Shown piece after piece: positions 11,528 to 23,231 of a stretch of DNA of 64,000 nucleotides. Under the pieces are notes generated by a model that was not told the origin of the DNA, searched no databases, and saw only the letters and a list, made by a program, of their open reading frames with translations. This stretch comes from Platerodrilus igneus (taxonomy: Eukaryota > Arthropoda > Insecta > Coleoptera > Lycidae): the NCBI GenBank assembly GCA_036346225.1, contig JARFIW010000839.1, positions 299,001-363,000 of the forward strand, written 5' to 3'. The translations under genes were made by a program, and so were the position numbers. Every line of letters starts with the position of its first letter. Positions within the stretch are counted from its first letter, which is position 1.

Positions 11528-11848
11528 TACAATTACAATTAATGCGTTTAATTAATACATATAAAGATACCTTTCCCAAACAAAAAAAATTCTCATATAA
11601 ACAACTATTTACAAAAATTAAATTTAAAGACAGTATACATCATAATCAAAAATTTTTACCTTTTTGATGATATAATTAGTATTATTTTTATTTTTAAATT
11701 TAATTATACCATACCCTTATACACTGTACATTATTATTGATCGTCCAATTGTATCTTATCTCACTTTAGTAAGTATCAGTTAATTATAATTTTTAGCTTT
11801 TAGTCAACCTTGTTCACGTAACTAATTCATTTGTATTTACTTTTAGTA

Positions 11849-11886
11849 CTCTTGAAAATGGAAAAATAAATTTCCGAAAGCTTGAG
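11849..11886 (+). ncRNA. Candidate hammerhead-like ribozyme motif in Penelope end (copy b)
   Basis: Mirror copy of the motif at 10739-10774, with CCGAAAGCTTGAG after the stem. It differs by a base in the stem (TTTCC against TTTTC). Confidence 0.35.
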
Positions 11887-11943
11887 TTTATAAAAAAGAG
11901 AACTCTTCAATTCTGCTGACCTAAAACCCAAAACTAATTATAT

Positions 11944-11947
<4 letters not shown>

Positions 11948-11984
<37 letters not shown>
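11948..11984. repeat. (TA)n microsatellite
   Basis: TA repeat at the right end of the inverted Penelope remnant. Confidence 0.95.
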
Positions 11985-11987
<3 letters not shown>

Positions 11988-12246
11988 TGAATGTTTTTTG
12001 TGGTTTATAGGTCAGCTAGAAATAAGATAATGCTCTTTTTTATTGCCTAAATTTTCGAATTTATTCAATTCTTGTTCACAGGCATAAAGTGAGGATTAAT
12101 CTAAAATTGGCTAGTACAGCATAAATAAACAGTAACTATTTTTTAAAAATAACAGTAGTAAAGATAAAAATAAATATTATAATCTAATATGACACTAGTA
12201 GGTTGTCAAAAAAAAAAAAAAATACATAGAGCAAGGTCGTAAAGAA

Positions 12247-12252
<6 letters not shown>
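11985..12252 (+). mobile_element. Penelope-like terminal fragment between two (TA)n tracts
   Basis: Starts after (TA)n with a TTTATAGGTCAGCTAG segment similar to GTTTTAGGTCAGCAG at 10698 and TTTTAGGTCGGCTGG near 63689, and carries the same stem-GAAA motif at 12046-12082. Its right end, GCAAGGTCGT before (TA)n, is the reverse complement of ACGACCTTGCC beside (TA)n at 10662. Only non-coding end sequence is present. Confidence 0.65.
12046..12082 (-). ncRNA. Candidate hammerhead-like ribozyme motif in Penelope end (copy c)
   Basis: Minus strand: CCTGTGAACAA, stem GAATT/AATTC with a 5-nt loop, then GAAAATTTAGG. The outer CCT/AGG can pair. The stem bases differ from copies a and b while pairing is kept. 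Confidence 0.4.

Positions 12253-12296
<44 letters not shown>
12253..12296. repeat. (TA)n microsatellite
   Basis: TA repeat separating the Penelope fragment from the gypsy LTR-like region. Confidence 0.95.
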
Positions 12297-12300
<4 letters not shown>

Positions 12301-14280
12301 TGCTATATTCTCTATAATCCGTGCCCTAACGTTGGTGCAACATCTTTATTGCTATGATATTAGAAGAATTATCATGCTACGACGTTGGGCTGTTATATTT
12401 ATTTGCTACGTACTCTAAATTATTGGACCACCATTTTAATATTCACGATTAAGTGTAATTATCTCCTCCTCCAGCTGTTTTCTTAATATTGCTATCAACT
12501 GGACTTTATCTTTAAACAACTCTATCTACCAATGGCAAAATTCGATACGTTACCCCCTTGCGGGTTATCTCTTTCCTATTCAACTTGTGGCTCCGCCTTT
12601 CTACTATTTAAATCTTATAACCTCGGCTAGCATTTATTTGCAATTATAAAATTCAGTAAATTTAGATTTTATATAATAAAACCAATGTGTTATATACAGC
12701 TTTTGAAATTATTCGAAATACACTTTTCAATCAGTTAATTTTATAAATCTCATATATTAACAATCATTTACTCAAAACCCAAAGTCACCAAAAAAAATTA
12801 TTATCTTTACGAACAAAGTGTAGAATATTCTAAACCTGTTTTCTTATTACTCATTCAATATGAATGCAACCTCTGTTGTTGACTTCTTCACAAGCATATC
12901 ATATTTAGCAAATTCAGTATTAAAATAAAATAAAAATCCATATAGAAAAACAAATATCTTATAACTAAAAATCTGACCTGGTTTTATCTTTTTCACATCG
13001 ACGCTTCCAATGAAAATGATCTTCTCCAATTCTGGATTCCATTCAAATTATTACACTATGGACCACTATCATTAGATTATATACCCCAATTTATTTCAAT
13101 TCTTCAAACTTAGACTTTTATCATTCTTTCCCCAGACTTAAATTTGTAGTTTGTTTCACCCCTGTACTTCAAGATTGTATCATTCTTCTTTTCTCCTTGA
13201 CATTTAAATTGTATTACTGTAATTTTTCTTAACATCAGAATCCTAGTCTATTTCCCTCAGACCTCGAAACCGTTTAAACGGCAATTGTAATTTTCATATT
13301 CGCACTCATTTTATTTCACTTTTATACTTGTTACGTATTACTTTATTTAATGGCAATACACTTCGGCCTTCATTGAGTTCAAGACTGACTTTCTTATCAA
13401 GGTGCTTGCTAATATAACCTCGAATTCCCACTCCATCCGTGGGTTTGGTCTAGAACTCGTCGCTTGTCTCTGACCAATCAAATAATTACATATTGATCAG
13501 TTTCTGATGCAATGCTCTACGTTTTCCCATAATCACAACCTGCCCGCATCTGTCTTACATTGTCAACATGCTGTATTTTGATAGATTACTTGCCTTTCCG
13601 TAAACAACTGATGCAACTCGACTTTAAATTTTCATGTTTACATGCGATTGACGCAATTTTTAATCATTTCTCTTATCAATATGGTTAGATCTTTGTACGC
13701 ATTTATATTAACTACCTGAAACTCTATTTCTATATCCGTATTAATTTAATCGTCTGGAACTCTTCTTCTTAATGCGTGTCTAATTACACTTTATCATTTA
13801 TTTCTCAATATACGCGTGCTTACACTGAAAAATATCCTTATTTGTTTTACCTAAATTAACTAAACTTTATTTACAGGGTATTTAATATTTACTATCTACT
13901 TAATACATGTATTTCTCATCCCTACGCCAACTATGCGTCTTCCTATGTTTACCTGCGTCGCCCAAAACTATCTCTACTCTATATACAGGGTGTTGACTAC
14001 TTACTATCTACAAACTATGTCTATTTCTTAATTATTTCCTTAAATAAGTGTAGTTTTCTGCTGACTATTCTAATTACTCATTCCCGAACGACCTTTACTA
14101 TAACGTGCACCCTTAAGCAACCCCTTATCACAGCATAATGGCCCCAAATTAAAATATAAAATTTTATATCAATGTCCTTTTTGGCGCCCAACGTGAACTT
14201 AAACTCACATTGGTATGAAATTATTATATTTTTATTTCCATTCTGAAATCCAACTTTTTCTTTATTAAACTCATATTTAC
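12297..14280 (-). repeat. Probable LTR region of the minus-strand gypsy fragment
   Basis: No coding content. Minus-strand features near 12300-12400 include ATCATAGCA followed by a primer-site-like CACCAACGTTAGGGC and, further upstream, CCCAACGTCGTAGCA. These resemble the LTR end plus tRNA-Lys primer site arrangement at 47545-47715. The + strand is pyrimidine-rich like the adjoining pol fragment, consistent with a minus-strand LTR. On the + strand near 14188 there is also TTTGGCGCCCAACGTG, a good tRNA-Lys primer-site match in the opposite sense. Boundaries and orientation are uncertain. Confidence 0.35.
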
Positions 14281-14441
14281 ATTTTATCTATCTCATGCCT
14301 ATGTCCTATTATACTCTACTATTTATACCTATACCTATTCTTATATTCAAATCCTATTCTATTTTTCTATGTATACCTATTCATAATTTATTTTACATTT
14401 CCTTTTATCTATTCATCTGTCTTTGCATGGGTCAATTAAGC

Positions 14442-15885
14442 TTATTTATTTCTAGCCTTCCCCTTTCTATTCTTAAATCTGGGTCCTTTTAATCTATATT
14501 TCTCAATCATATTTTTATCTATACGTATGCCCTTCGTGCTGATTTGATATCCCAGAAATTTAACTTTATCTTGAAAGAATTCGCACTTCTTTAAATTTAA
14601 CCTTAAACCTGCTATATTTAATTCTAATAATATTCTTTCTAAATGAACAAAGTGTTGTTCCACACTATCACTAAATATTAACACGTCATCCACGTAGTGG
14701 ATACAAAATTCCTCATACAGTCTCAAAATATTCTGCATCGCCTTCACCAATGCAGCCGTACTCGAGGACAAACCCAACGGGACCACCCTAAATTGATATA
14801 TTCTTCCTTCTACAGAAAAACCCGTCTATTTCCTTGATTCTCGCACTAATGGAATCAACCAAAATGAATTCTTTAAGTCTAATTTGCTATAGATTTTCTT
14901 ATTACCTATTCTTGCTAATATGCTCTCCATCGTTGGTGGACAATTGTATTGCGGCTTCGTTCGCTTATTTATCTTTCTTGCATTCAAACATAACGTAATG
15001 CTATCATCATTTTTCTTCACGACGACTAATGGATTCGCAAAATGTGTACTGGAGTTTTCTATAATACCTTCACGTAACATTTCCTCAATTTCTTCCTTCA
15101 CTCTATTCCTATATGCTACTGGAATAGGATATATTTTATTGTTAAACGGCTCTGTATTCGTTACTTCCAACTTGTGCACATAACCCGTGGCAATTCTCGA
15201 CTTCGACCCAATTAATTCTGAATGCTTATTCAATAATATATTCACCCTATTTCTTAAATCATCTGGACACTTAATATCTTCATTTTCATTACTCCCATTA
15301 TTTATCTCATCACTAAACTGATTAATATTTACGCAGTCGTCTTCTATTGCTATATTCCCCTCTTCATACCATTTAATATATTTCCCATTACACTCAATCT
15401 CTTTGCATTCCGCATTTATCTTCAACCCCAACTTATCTATCATATTCATCCTAAATATAACATCTATCTTCAGTCCAGGTACTACCATAAACTCATTTTC
15501 CCATATTTTATCCCCCATTTCACATCTAAGAATTACCATTTCATTTATTACACTAAATCTCTTATTATTTGGTGCCACTAAATTACACCTCGCTATAGCT
15601 ATCGCTTTATCCCCCAATTTTTCTCGTTTAACAAACTCTTCCGCAACAAGTGATGCTTCTGCTCCAGTATCAATTAACACTTTAACTATTCTATCTTCCA
15701 CCTTTAAATGAATTATTGGTAATAAGTTTCTTTCAAATCTTCCTAATTCATTATCCATTTCATATTTAATAAACCCGCACTGGTGTTCATATCCGTTAAT
15801 TCGTAGAATTTTCTTTGGTTCGTCCGTACTCAAAAATCCTGATTTCGCGTCGAAGGTCCTGCCTGACTCATTATCCCTATCATAG

Positions 15886-15887
<2 letters not shown>
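14442..15887 (-). pseudogene. Ty3/gypsy pol fragment: protease and reverse transcriptase
   Basis: Gypsy Pol cuts Gag-Pol (aspartic protease) and makes cDNA (RT). The frame begins inside (TA)n, so its first codons are microsatellite, then reads a protease with LIDTGAEASLV, a linker, and RT blocks LNARKINKRTKPQY, YSKLDLKNSFWLIPL (catalytic Asp) and YVDDVLIF. A single in-frame TAG at 14826-14828 divides it; the rest runs 14786-14442. Similarity to the element at 58712-59902 is close (same KLDLKNSFWLIPL), so both belong to one clade. RNase H and integrase are missing; homology ends near 14505. Confidence 0.9.

Positions 15888-15930
<43 letters not shown>
15888..15930. repeat. (TA)n microsatellite
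   Basis: TA repeat at the 5' (right) edge of the gypsy pol fragment. Confidence 0.95.
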
Positions 15931-15940
<10 letters not shown>

Positions 15941-16418
15941 AAACATTTAACATCGCTTTTGTTTTTTGTAATCAAATTTGACTTAGAGTTTAGTAATTAG
16001 TCGAGTTTTGTCTAGCACTTGTGAAACATTGACCAATGCATACAGGGTGTATGAAAATCATTAGTAAACTTCGAATGGCAACTTGTTTAATTTAAATTTG
16101 AATCAAACTAAATTTAATTTAAATTTAGATATACCATCGGTAGATATAACATTTAATTTTCGATCGAATGCTATTATCCTTATCCTGTTCATGTTTCCAT
16201 TAAAAAAGCACATTTTTGAACTGCAATTTACAGCTTATTAAAAAAATATATCTCTTTACTACTTACATATTAATACAATTTTCATTTAAACCCCATAGAT
16301 TACGAATAAGCCGCAATTAAAAGCATATTTTTCGTCTAATGTGAGTAATTGCCTTTATTTTTTTTATAGTAGCGAATTTCCAGCGATTCCTTGAATTTAA
16401 AACTTTTAATACTTTATG
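15931..16418. other. No gene seen
   Basis: AT-rich DNA. A lone TACAGGGTG tip motif is present at 16041. No reading frame could be assigned. Confidence 0.5.
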
Positions 16419-16718
16419 CTAATACTTCTTCATTTTGGAGGTGACAATACCATCTCTTACTGAATGTAGGGAATTCAACCAATTAAATGATTCGTGGGAA
16501 AAATCTATTATTCCCAAACACCAATGATTTTGGGATTGATTTACCGGTAGTATCACAATCTTATCGTAATCTAGTTGCACATCAAAAGAGTCTTCAAATT
16601 GTCCTTCAAGTACAACAGTTGCTTTGGAACAAGAAATTTTGTGAATTCTATTGTGATTGTTGTTCATTTGTAATACTGTATCTAAAACATCGTCGGTCAG
16701 CCAATTTTTTGATGCCAA
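16419..16718 (-). pseudogene. ULP1-like (C48) cysteine protease fragment
   Basis: C48 proteases cleave SUMO-like or viral precursor proteins. The fragment reads KNWLTDDVLDTVLQ (the WL-D-E/D-V start of the domain), then, about 50 residues on, VILPVNQSQNHWCLGIIDF, where HW is the catalytic-His region, and ends soon after. The later Asp and catalytic Cys segments are missing. It lies just downstream of the decayed polymerase copy on the same strand; Polinton-type elements normally carry a cysteine protease, so it may be part of that element. Independent origin from another transposon is possible. Confidence 0.6.
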
Positions 16719-16759
16719 ACTGTCAGATCTGTTTTTTAAAACTGCTCGAAACGTTTTAG

Positions 16760-18090
16760 TATACTATCAAAGATTCCTATTGTGTAATCCAACTGTTTGC
16801 TTTTCTTATTAAACAAATTTTTATTGTACGCAGGATTCTTCACTAAACCATTATCAAAGCATGCAATTCTTCGAACTTGGTTTTGGTGCAGCATAAGCGG
16901 TTTTGATTGGAACGCACAGGGACGCTTTTTTACAATATCTTCGGTGTCATCGCGTGGGTCGACAAGATGTAGTCTACCACCGACTTTGTGACGGGGATGT
17001 TGAATCTGTTCGCTGTTTTAATGTTTGATGTGTTGTATTTGTCTAAGTGAATAGTAATATCGGTGTAAAAATTGTTTGTAAATATTTTTAAAATTAATGT
17101 GCCCATGTCACACTATAATAGGGACACGTTATTACCATACTCTTTTTGTGGAAATTCGTGATAAAAGGCATACAAGTCAATTTTAGATAGTCCTAAAATA
17201 GTAAATCCAATATACACCGATTTATTATACAACACACGTAATCGTTCTATTTGTATGACTACAAGGTTTTTGGTAAATATTTTTCAAGTTTTGAAGTTGA
17301 GTTTCGCAACAAATGTCTCTGCTCAGTGTCTATTACTACGATTGTCTACGCGATTGTCGATATTCTCCAACGTCATGCCAAAAATGGCGTTTACAATTAA
17401 TTTAAAACTACTTTTTCCAAAATCGCTTGTTGCCTCATTTCGCATTCGCGTGTTCAAACCTACTTACTCCCTTAACCACGGGGCGTCTAAATTTCAACGC
17501 CCTATGTACTCGTGTTATTTTTAGTGTGTTCCTCACAGCTTGTTATATATTTCTGTACTGACTCACATAATTTACGTTATTGTTCAAATTTGCAATTAAT
17601 TTCTTGTTTTGTTTTTTCATTGGTGGCGGCATATTTTCTACTAAAAACGGCAAGTCGGAATGATCATCGTGCAGTTCTTCGGGATAGGTCACATCAACGT
17701 CTAGCACATATCCACATTCAGCTTTATCTGGTATTTGTGTTATAACCATATATTGTAGGTCAGTGTCCGATGGCCATTCAAAATTTGAAATCGGAAGGTA
17801 TTGTGACTCTGACCGTACAAATTTGTCGTATCTAAATACATTAAACAGGAACTTTGTTCGTCATTTCGAAACGTTTTCAAATATCTATTATTTGCTCTTT
17901 GTTTTCTATCTACACACTAACTAATTACGTCTTTGATGTTCTTTTTGAAAAAAAATGCAGCATATCAATATCGGTGAGTAATTCTAATTCGAGATTGGTA
18001 TACCGCAACACTGCATCCCAGCTCAATTCAGGTGCGGTACCGCACCATGTCAGATCCAATTTATAAGCATTTAAACATGTTATGCTCGGG
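16760..18090 (-). pseudogene. Polinton/adintovirus-type DNA polymerase B, palm-thumb half (remnant A)
   Basis: Minus-strand pieces in several frames match protein-primed family B polymerases in order: APELSWDAVLRYTN and LLTDIDMLHFF near 18050-17940, a degenerate motif A TTNLYG near 17840, YVLDVDVTYPEELHDDHSDLPF near 17680, a KKLIANL block, NAIFGMTLENIDNR (motif B region) near 17360, then VYIGFTILGLSKIDLYAF near 17200. The motif C YxDTDS is not recognisable. At least five stops or frame changes are visible. The exonuclease half is at 20395-21225, 2.3 kb away. Confidence 0.8.
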
Positions 18091-18409
18091 GTATTTATGA
18101 CCTTTACTAACGTTTTTCACTTGTCTTTTCTTTAACACGGTAATCTCAGGGTACTGGATACAGGTGACATGATTGAAGCGGCCTTCGAAATGGTTAATTA
18201 ACGCTATCAATAAATTGGCAACATATGCAATTTACCAGAGACTCCCCGTCAGAAATTAACACATCTAAGTTAACTCAAGGATACCAATAACCAACGTCAT
18301 TGACTACTTATGTGGATATATTACTCAAATAACAAAATAAAATATTTTAATAATAAACACAAAGATAAACATCATACAACATGACAATGGCCAATGCATG
18401 AATTATAAA

Positions 18410-19245
18410 GTTCCGCCAAAACCTAGAAGGTTCCGCCAAAACCTAGAATGATCCGTCAAAACCCAGAATGTTCCGTCAAAACCTAGAATGTCACGCCAAA
18501 ACCTAGAATGTTTCGTGAAAACCTAGAAAGTTCCGTGAAAATCTAGAAAGTTCCGTAAAAACCTAGAATGTTCCGTAAACACCTAGAAAATTCCGTGAAA
18601 ACCTAGAAAGTTCCGTCAAAACCTAGAAAGTTCCGTCGAAACCTAGAAAGTTTTGTCAAAACCCAGAAAGTTCCGTCAAAACCTAGAATATTTCGTTAAA
18701 AACCTAGAAATTTTTGTTTAAAAAAACACTTAGAAAACTACTACAAAACCCTAGAAATTTATCTCAAAAATTAGAAAATTTCCTTGAAACTTAGACAATT
18801 TCCTTGAAACATAAAATTTTCTTGAAACCTAGAAAATTTCCTTGAAACTTAAAAAATTCCATTGAAACTTATTAAATATTCTTGAAACTTAGAAATTTCC
18901 TTGAAACTTAAAAAATTTCCTTGAAACTTAGAAAATTTTCTTGAAACTTAGAAAATTCCCTTGAAACTTAGAAAATTTCCTTGAAATTTAAACAATTTCC
19001 TTGAAACTTAGAAAATTTCCTTGAAACTTAGAAAATTTCCCGGAATCCTAGAGAATTCCGTTCAAACCCAGAAAATTCCGTTCAAACCTAGAGAACTCCC
19101 TCCAAACCTAGAGAATACCCTCCAAACCTAGAGAATTCCCTCCACACCAGAGAATATCCTCCACACCTAGAGAATTCTCTTCAAACCTAGAGAATTTCCT
19201 CCAAACCTAGAGAATTCCATCCAAACCTTGAGAATTCCCCCAAAA
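18410..19245. repeat. Minisatellite of about 20-bp units, three unit types
   Basis: About 40 tandem units of 18-20 bp. From 18410 to about 18700 the unit is close to TTCCGTCAAAACCTAGAAAG; from about 18780 to 19030 it is TTTCCTTGAAACTTAGAAAA; from 19035 to 19245 it is ATTCCCTCCAAACCTAGAGA. Transitions are gradual. No coding content. Confidence 0.9.
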
Positions 19246-20394
19246 CCACGCGGGAGAATTTTTGGATGCTGAGGGGTGTACCAATCGGAGACCGCCAGGA
19301 TTAAGTATTAATATAAGGGGAAAAGGAAAGCAACAATCGTACTCAGCAAACGGTGGGTTTTAAAAATGGAATATCAATAGACGAACCGACGTGAATTTTA
19401 TCTAGCAATGGTAATGGAATGATCAGAATAAGCAATGCAAATATAAAAGGCCAGAGGTGAAACCCATTCTTGAAGTAATGAGTAAAATGTTTGAGTATTT
19501 GCGAGCGACATTCTAAAGCTTGTCTCAGAATTTACCCTGCCCTGTCACAGTCACGACAATAAAAAACAATTGTTTGCGTTTTTTGAAATTGCTCACTGCT
19601 TACTGCAGTAATTTAAATCCCCACTCCAAACGAGCGCTGTACGGAAACGTGAGATTAATCCCCTGGACAACTCGACGACGTTGCTGACCAGCTATTCGTG
19701 AAAACCCCCTGAACTACACATCAACACACTTTCCCAATTAAGTACTCCAATAATTATTGGATAATTTCCCTACTCAAGATAATATGAACACATTAAAATT
19801 ACTACCGATATTACTCGTAGCGAAAATAATCCTGTTGTTTTCGCATCATAACTTGAAACCACAACACGCCTGCAATTTGCCGCGGTGGCGTTCACTCGTT
19901 TCACTTATTTACCGTACTCTTTAATTTTACATACATCAACTTCGCCATTCACGAATATTGCAAGTTAAGAAATTAATAAGAGAAAATACACGCGTTCAAA
20001 CTATTTACGCAATCTACACTCAAGTTCACAGTCACGAATGAATGAAACAGTAATTCTATTAATATTGGTTGTAACCTAGCAACCGTCTTACATTCGCAAC
20101 GCAAGCTAGGTGACCCAGCTTAACTAACTAACTGTTCCCGCGCGCCTCTCTCACATTCCAAAGGTCTGCAAGATGCAAACAATCGTCGCCGATATTCGAT
20201 GACCTACTTATGTTAAGAACCCAACCAACCGAATTTCAAACGTTGCACCTTATGTTATCGCAAAATCCTTGGTAAGGTTTACATTGTAGCAGGCGGCTTA
20301 CTATATTTACATCCCTGATAGAAACAATTCTATATAACCAGAACTAGCATTTATTCTAATTTAAAAGCACTATACAGGGTGATGCAAGCGCACC
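19246..20394. other. No gene seen; insert within polymerase remnant A
   Basis: More GC-balanced than its surroundings but with no reading frame above 60 codons. A TATACAGGGTG tip motif lies at 20371-20381, near the point where polymerase coding similarity stops. The insert between the two polymerase halves therefore runs roughly 18090-20390. Confidence 0.5.
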
Positions 20395-20771
20395 ACATTC
20401 GGTAACATGTTCTTCGGTAAAAGTATAGTAAAAGTCATTTTTACTGGGTAACGATACTTCGTCTTATTTCTTTATATCGCCTATGTACGAATACGGGAAT
20501 ATGCCTTTTTATTTTAGTAACTGAAACTCCCTATCGTCCGAGCAGTACTTTTTCAATTCGCGAAATTTTTCAACTTTTAGATCAACCACCAGTTTTTCAA
20601 TCGAGGAAGCCATAAAACGGTAGGAATCCAAAGATCTTAGTGTCAAATATACCTTCTCCTTTTTTCCATTTTCCTTCACTTTTGTGTCGACTAATATGTG
20701 CTTGCTGAACGATATGTACTTTTCCTTGTTTGTGCTATTACGTCTAAACATTCTAGATTCATATGCAATAC

Positions 20772-20852
<81 letters not shown>

Positions 20853-21225
20853 GCCCGTTAAGTTATGAAACAAAGTCGGTACAAATATTGGTAGTTTGTA
20901 ACGTAAATTACAGTTCGTGTGTGCGGCACCTGGAGTTGTTATGCCGGACAATTGCCTTTCACTCCCCCCCACTAAATGCTTTTTGACATATACAGCAAGT
21001 GGTAGCTTCCCGGATTTTTTCCTTTTCATCATATGTAGGCGGAACCAAAGACACAATATTTTTCAAGTATTTATTGTACAATACTCTAGTGTCACTTCCC
21101 AACATATACACAAATTTTCGGACACAGTCTTCACCTCTATAACTAACAAATTGGAACGCGCGTTACATATCCTCCAAATTAATATAAATGTATGTTTAAA
21201 TAAAACTATTAAGTCTTAAGAATAG
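20395..21225 (-). pseudogene. Polinton/adintovirus-type DNA polymerase B, exonuclease half (remnant A)
   Basis: Minus strand: an NKYLKNIVSLVPP start, CCICQKAF zinc-ribbon-like Cys pair, AHTNCNLRYK, then FVPTLFHNLTGY (exonuclease motif II), which runs into a (TA)n tract at 20776-20850. After it come HILVDTKVKENG, SLDSYRFMASSIEKLV (exonuclease motif III region) and KKYCSDDREFQLL, and further decayed sequence to about 20395. The (TA)n tract has replaced or expanded within the coding region. Together with 16760-18090 it makes one split copy. Confidence 0.8.
20776..20850. repeat. (TA)n microsatellite inside a polymerase pseudogene
   Basis: Two TA blocks with a small interruption around 20812-20822. 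Polymerase coding similarity is found on both sides. Confidence 0.95.
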
Positions 21226-21576
21226 ATTGTTACATTGTGTAATTGAATGACATATAATAAAAGGATAATGAAAGTTCACAAACCAGACATGAGAACGGAA
21301 ACAGTACTTTGTATTCCAGACGAAACAGGACACTGCAGGTGCAGGTCACATAGGTAATAAGACAGCAACTATTAGAATTAGATTATTAAAATGTAATACT
21401 TTGTATAGTATTAAGAAATAGCAGACACGGGATCTGCATTTCCCATAAGTGTTGTAAGAGCAGGGATAGGTTAAATACCCTCAAGAGCCCAAGACGGCCA
21501 GTCAGCCTGAGAACTTCAGAACTTTAGCATTGTTAGTGGTTCAAAAATACTCATTATCAGTTATTAATTTTAATTA

Positions 21577-21885
21577 TTAATTAGTAATATTAAATTTGAT
21601 TATTTTAAAACCAATGTCGTTAATGAATGTAACGTACAATTTATAAAAATCATCATTGTAGTTATTATAAAAATACACTTGATAAGAGTGTTTTGGCAAT
21701 AAAGCCTTTCTTAAAAAGATGCTCCCAGCGTCCCAAAACCTATCTATTGTAGGATTCCAGAAGGGCACTAGCGAATCAAAAATCGAGAAACTGGTGGTCG
21801 TGAATTCCAATTCTTTATCTGGCAGGAAATCATATGGACAAACTACAAAAATCGACCAAATACAATAAACAAAGGGGAAAAACTA
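21577..21885 (-). CDS. Unknown small ORF near polymerase remnant A
   Basis: A frame open from a TAG near 21887 to the stop at 21577 (about 100 codons; first ATG at 21810). It is rich in F, Y, D and N and contains VVCPYDFLPDKELEF and FWNPTIDRFWDAGS. No signal peptide or membrane segment is clear. It is on the same strand as, and upstream of, the polymerase remnant, so it might be another gene of that element. It is not recognised, and may be non-coding. Confidence 0.25.
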
Positions 21886-22400
21886 TAGTGGAACTGGCAA
21901 TCATTTTATTGTAAGTACCATAAGTTCGTTTTCCTAACCATTGTCAATTGCACGTTGATATTTGCTAGTAAGAAACAAAAGAAATTTTTATGTAGAATTT
22001 TATTATCGCATTTTATTCTTATTATTTCTGGAAGAATTTACTCAGCAAACTTATTTTAACAAAGGAATTTTATAGACGCATTTATGCACAATTTATTACA
22101 ATTTATTAATGAAACGATTTATTCAGCAAAACTCTGAGCTTAGTGTATAATTATAACACAATTTTTTGTATCATTTTATTACATCGATTATTGCTGAAAG
22201 AATTTATTCAGAAAATCTGAAACCAGATGTTATTATAAAGGTTGCAACACCTTAATGAAATAATTATTCAGTGGAAGTCTGTAACCGATGTAATTATTAC
22301 CAAGGTTATTATAATTACACACAATATACGTAAAGATAAGTGATTCTTTAAATAACTTAGTCTAAACTAGACTGAAAAAAACTCTTAATTTATAAAAACA

Positions 22401-23231
22401 ATGAACTCTGAGAACATGAAACTTTATCTAGGCTCAATTTCCTTATACGACGGAAACTCGACACTATTACGGATTTGCATTACTGCTTGCGAGACATCTT
22501 TAAAATCTTTTTATGAAAATTTCTATGTTGAACGCAACGTCTTGCTTTTACGTCTAGTAACCATCAAATTAACCGGCAGAGCATTAACATTGATTGGGAG
22601 CCACAAAGACCTCGTAGAGTGGGACGAGTTTAAACTGATATTAATAGCATATTTCGGAGAAACAAAGAAATATCACATGTTTTATCCGAGATTTTATAAA
22701 TTTACGGATGGAAACTAACCGATCGCCTTATCAATTAGGTATGAGATGTCAGGACATGCAAAGTTTAATTTTGACCAAACTAAAAATTGAGAACCCGACC
22801 AAAATATACGATTAATAAAGAGGAAGATGTACGACAAAATGGCTTTAGACACATAGATCAGGGTATTACCCGAAAGGCTACCGAACAAAATAAGGTTTTA
22901 ACATCCCCAAAATTTAGAAGAAGCGATGAACATGATCGTGGAAGAAAAAAACGTTATGAATTACAGAAATTACTCACTTATGAAAACAATACAAGTCGCG
23001 CGACAAATACCAACACAACCGAAAACTACACCATTTAACGCACCAAGGAATCAATCTCGAATTAACAATACAAACTTTAATAGCACAAATTTTCACAACC
23101 AATTTAGACAATTTCCAAAACTAACATTTAATTCAGATTTTACAAGACCTACCTTTACACCAAAGTTCAATCAAAACGTAAATCAACCAAGGCGAACATC
23201 GGCGCAAATCCCAACAGAAACACACCGATGA
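22401..23231 (+). pseudogene. Errantivirus-like Gag, broken
   Basis: Begins MNSENMKLYLGSISLYDG and continues through a helical region (KLTGRALTLIGSHKDLVEWD), equivalent to the Gag start at 38477. A stop after codon 105 (22716-22718) and further frame changes near 22790 and 22925 break it. The C-terminal N/Q/P-rich part (NQFRQFPKLTFN and following) is read in a third frame to 23231. Confidence 0.85.

Larger units (their letters stand above)
10650..11947. mobile_element. Penelope-like element remnant: inverted terminal arms around a GIY-YIG fragment
   Basis: The left arm (about 10678-11090) and right arm (about 11525-11947) are reverse complements over roughly 410 bp; for example GGTTTTAGGTCAGCAGAATTG at 10698 pairs with the complement near 11910. 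The loop contains the minus-strand nuclease fragment. Both outer ends meet (TA)n. The arms resemble 11985-12252 and 63640-64000, so they are the conserved non-coding end of one Penelope family. Confidence 0.8.

Noticed and set aside
15815..16000. ORFs encoding long YIYIYI runs (here and at 4484, 10466, 14826, 20684)
   Set aside because: Translations of (TA)n microsatellites.
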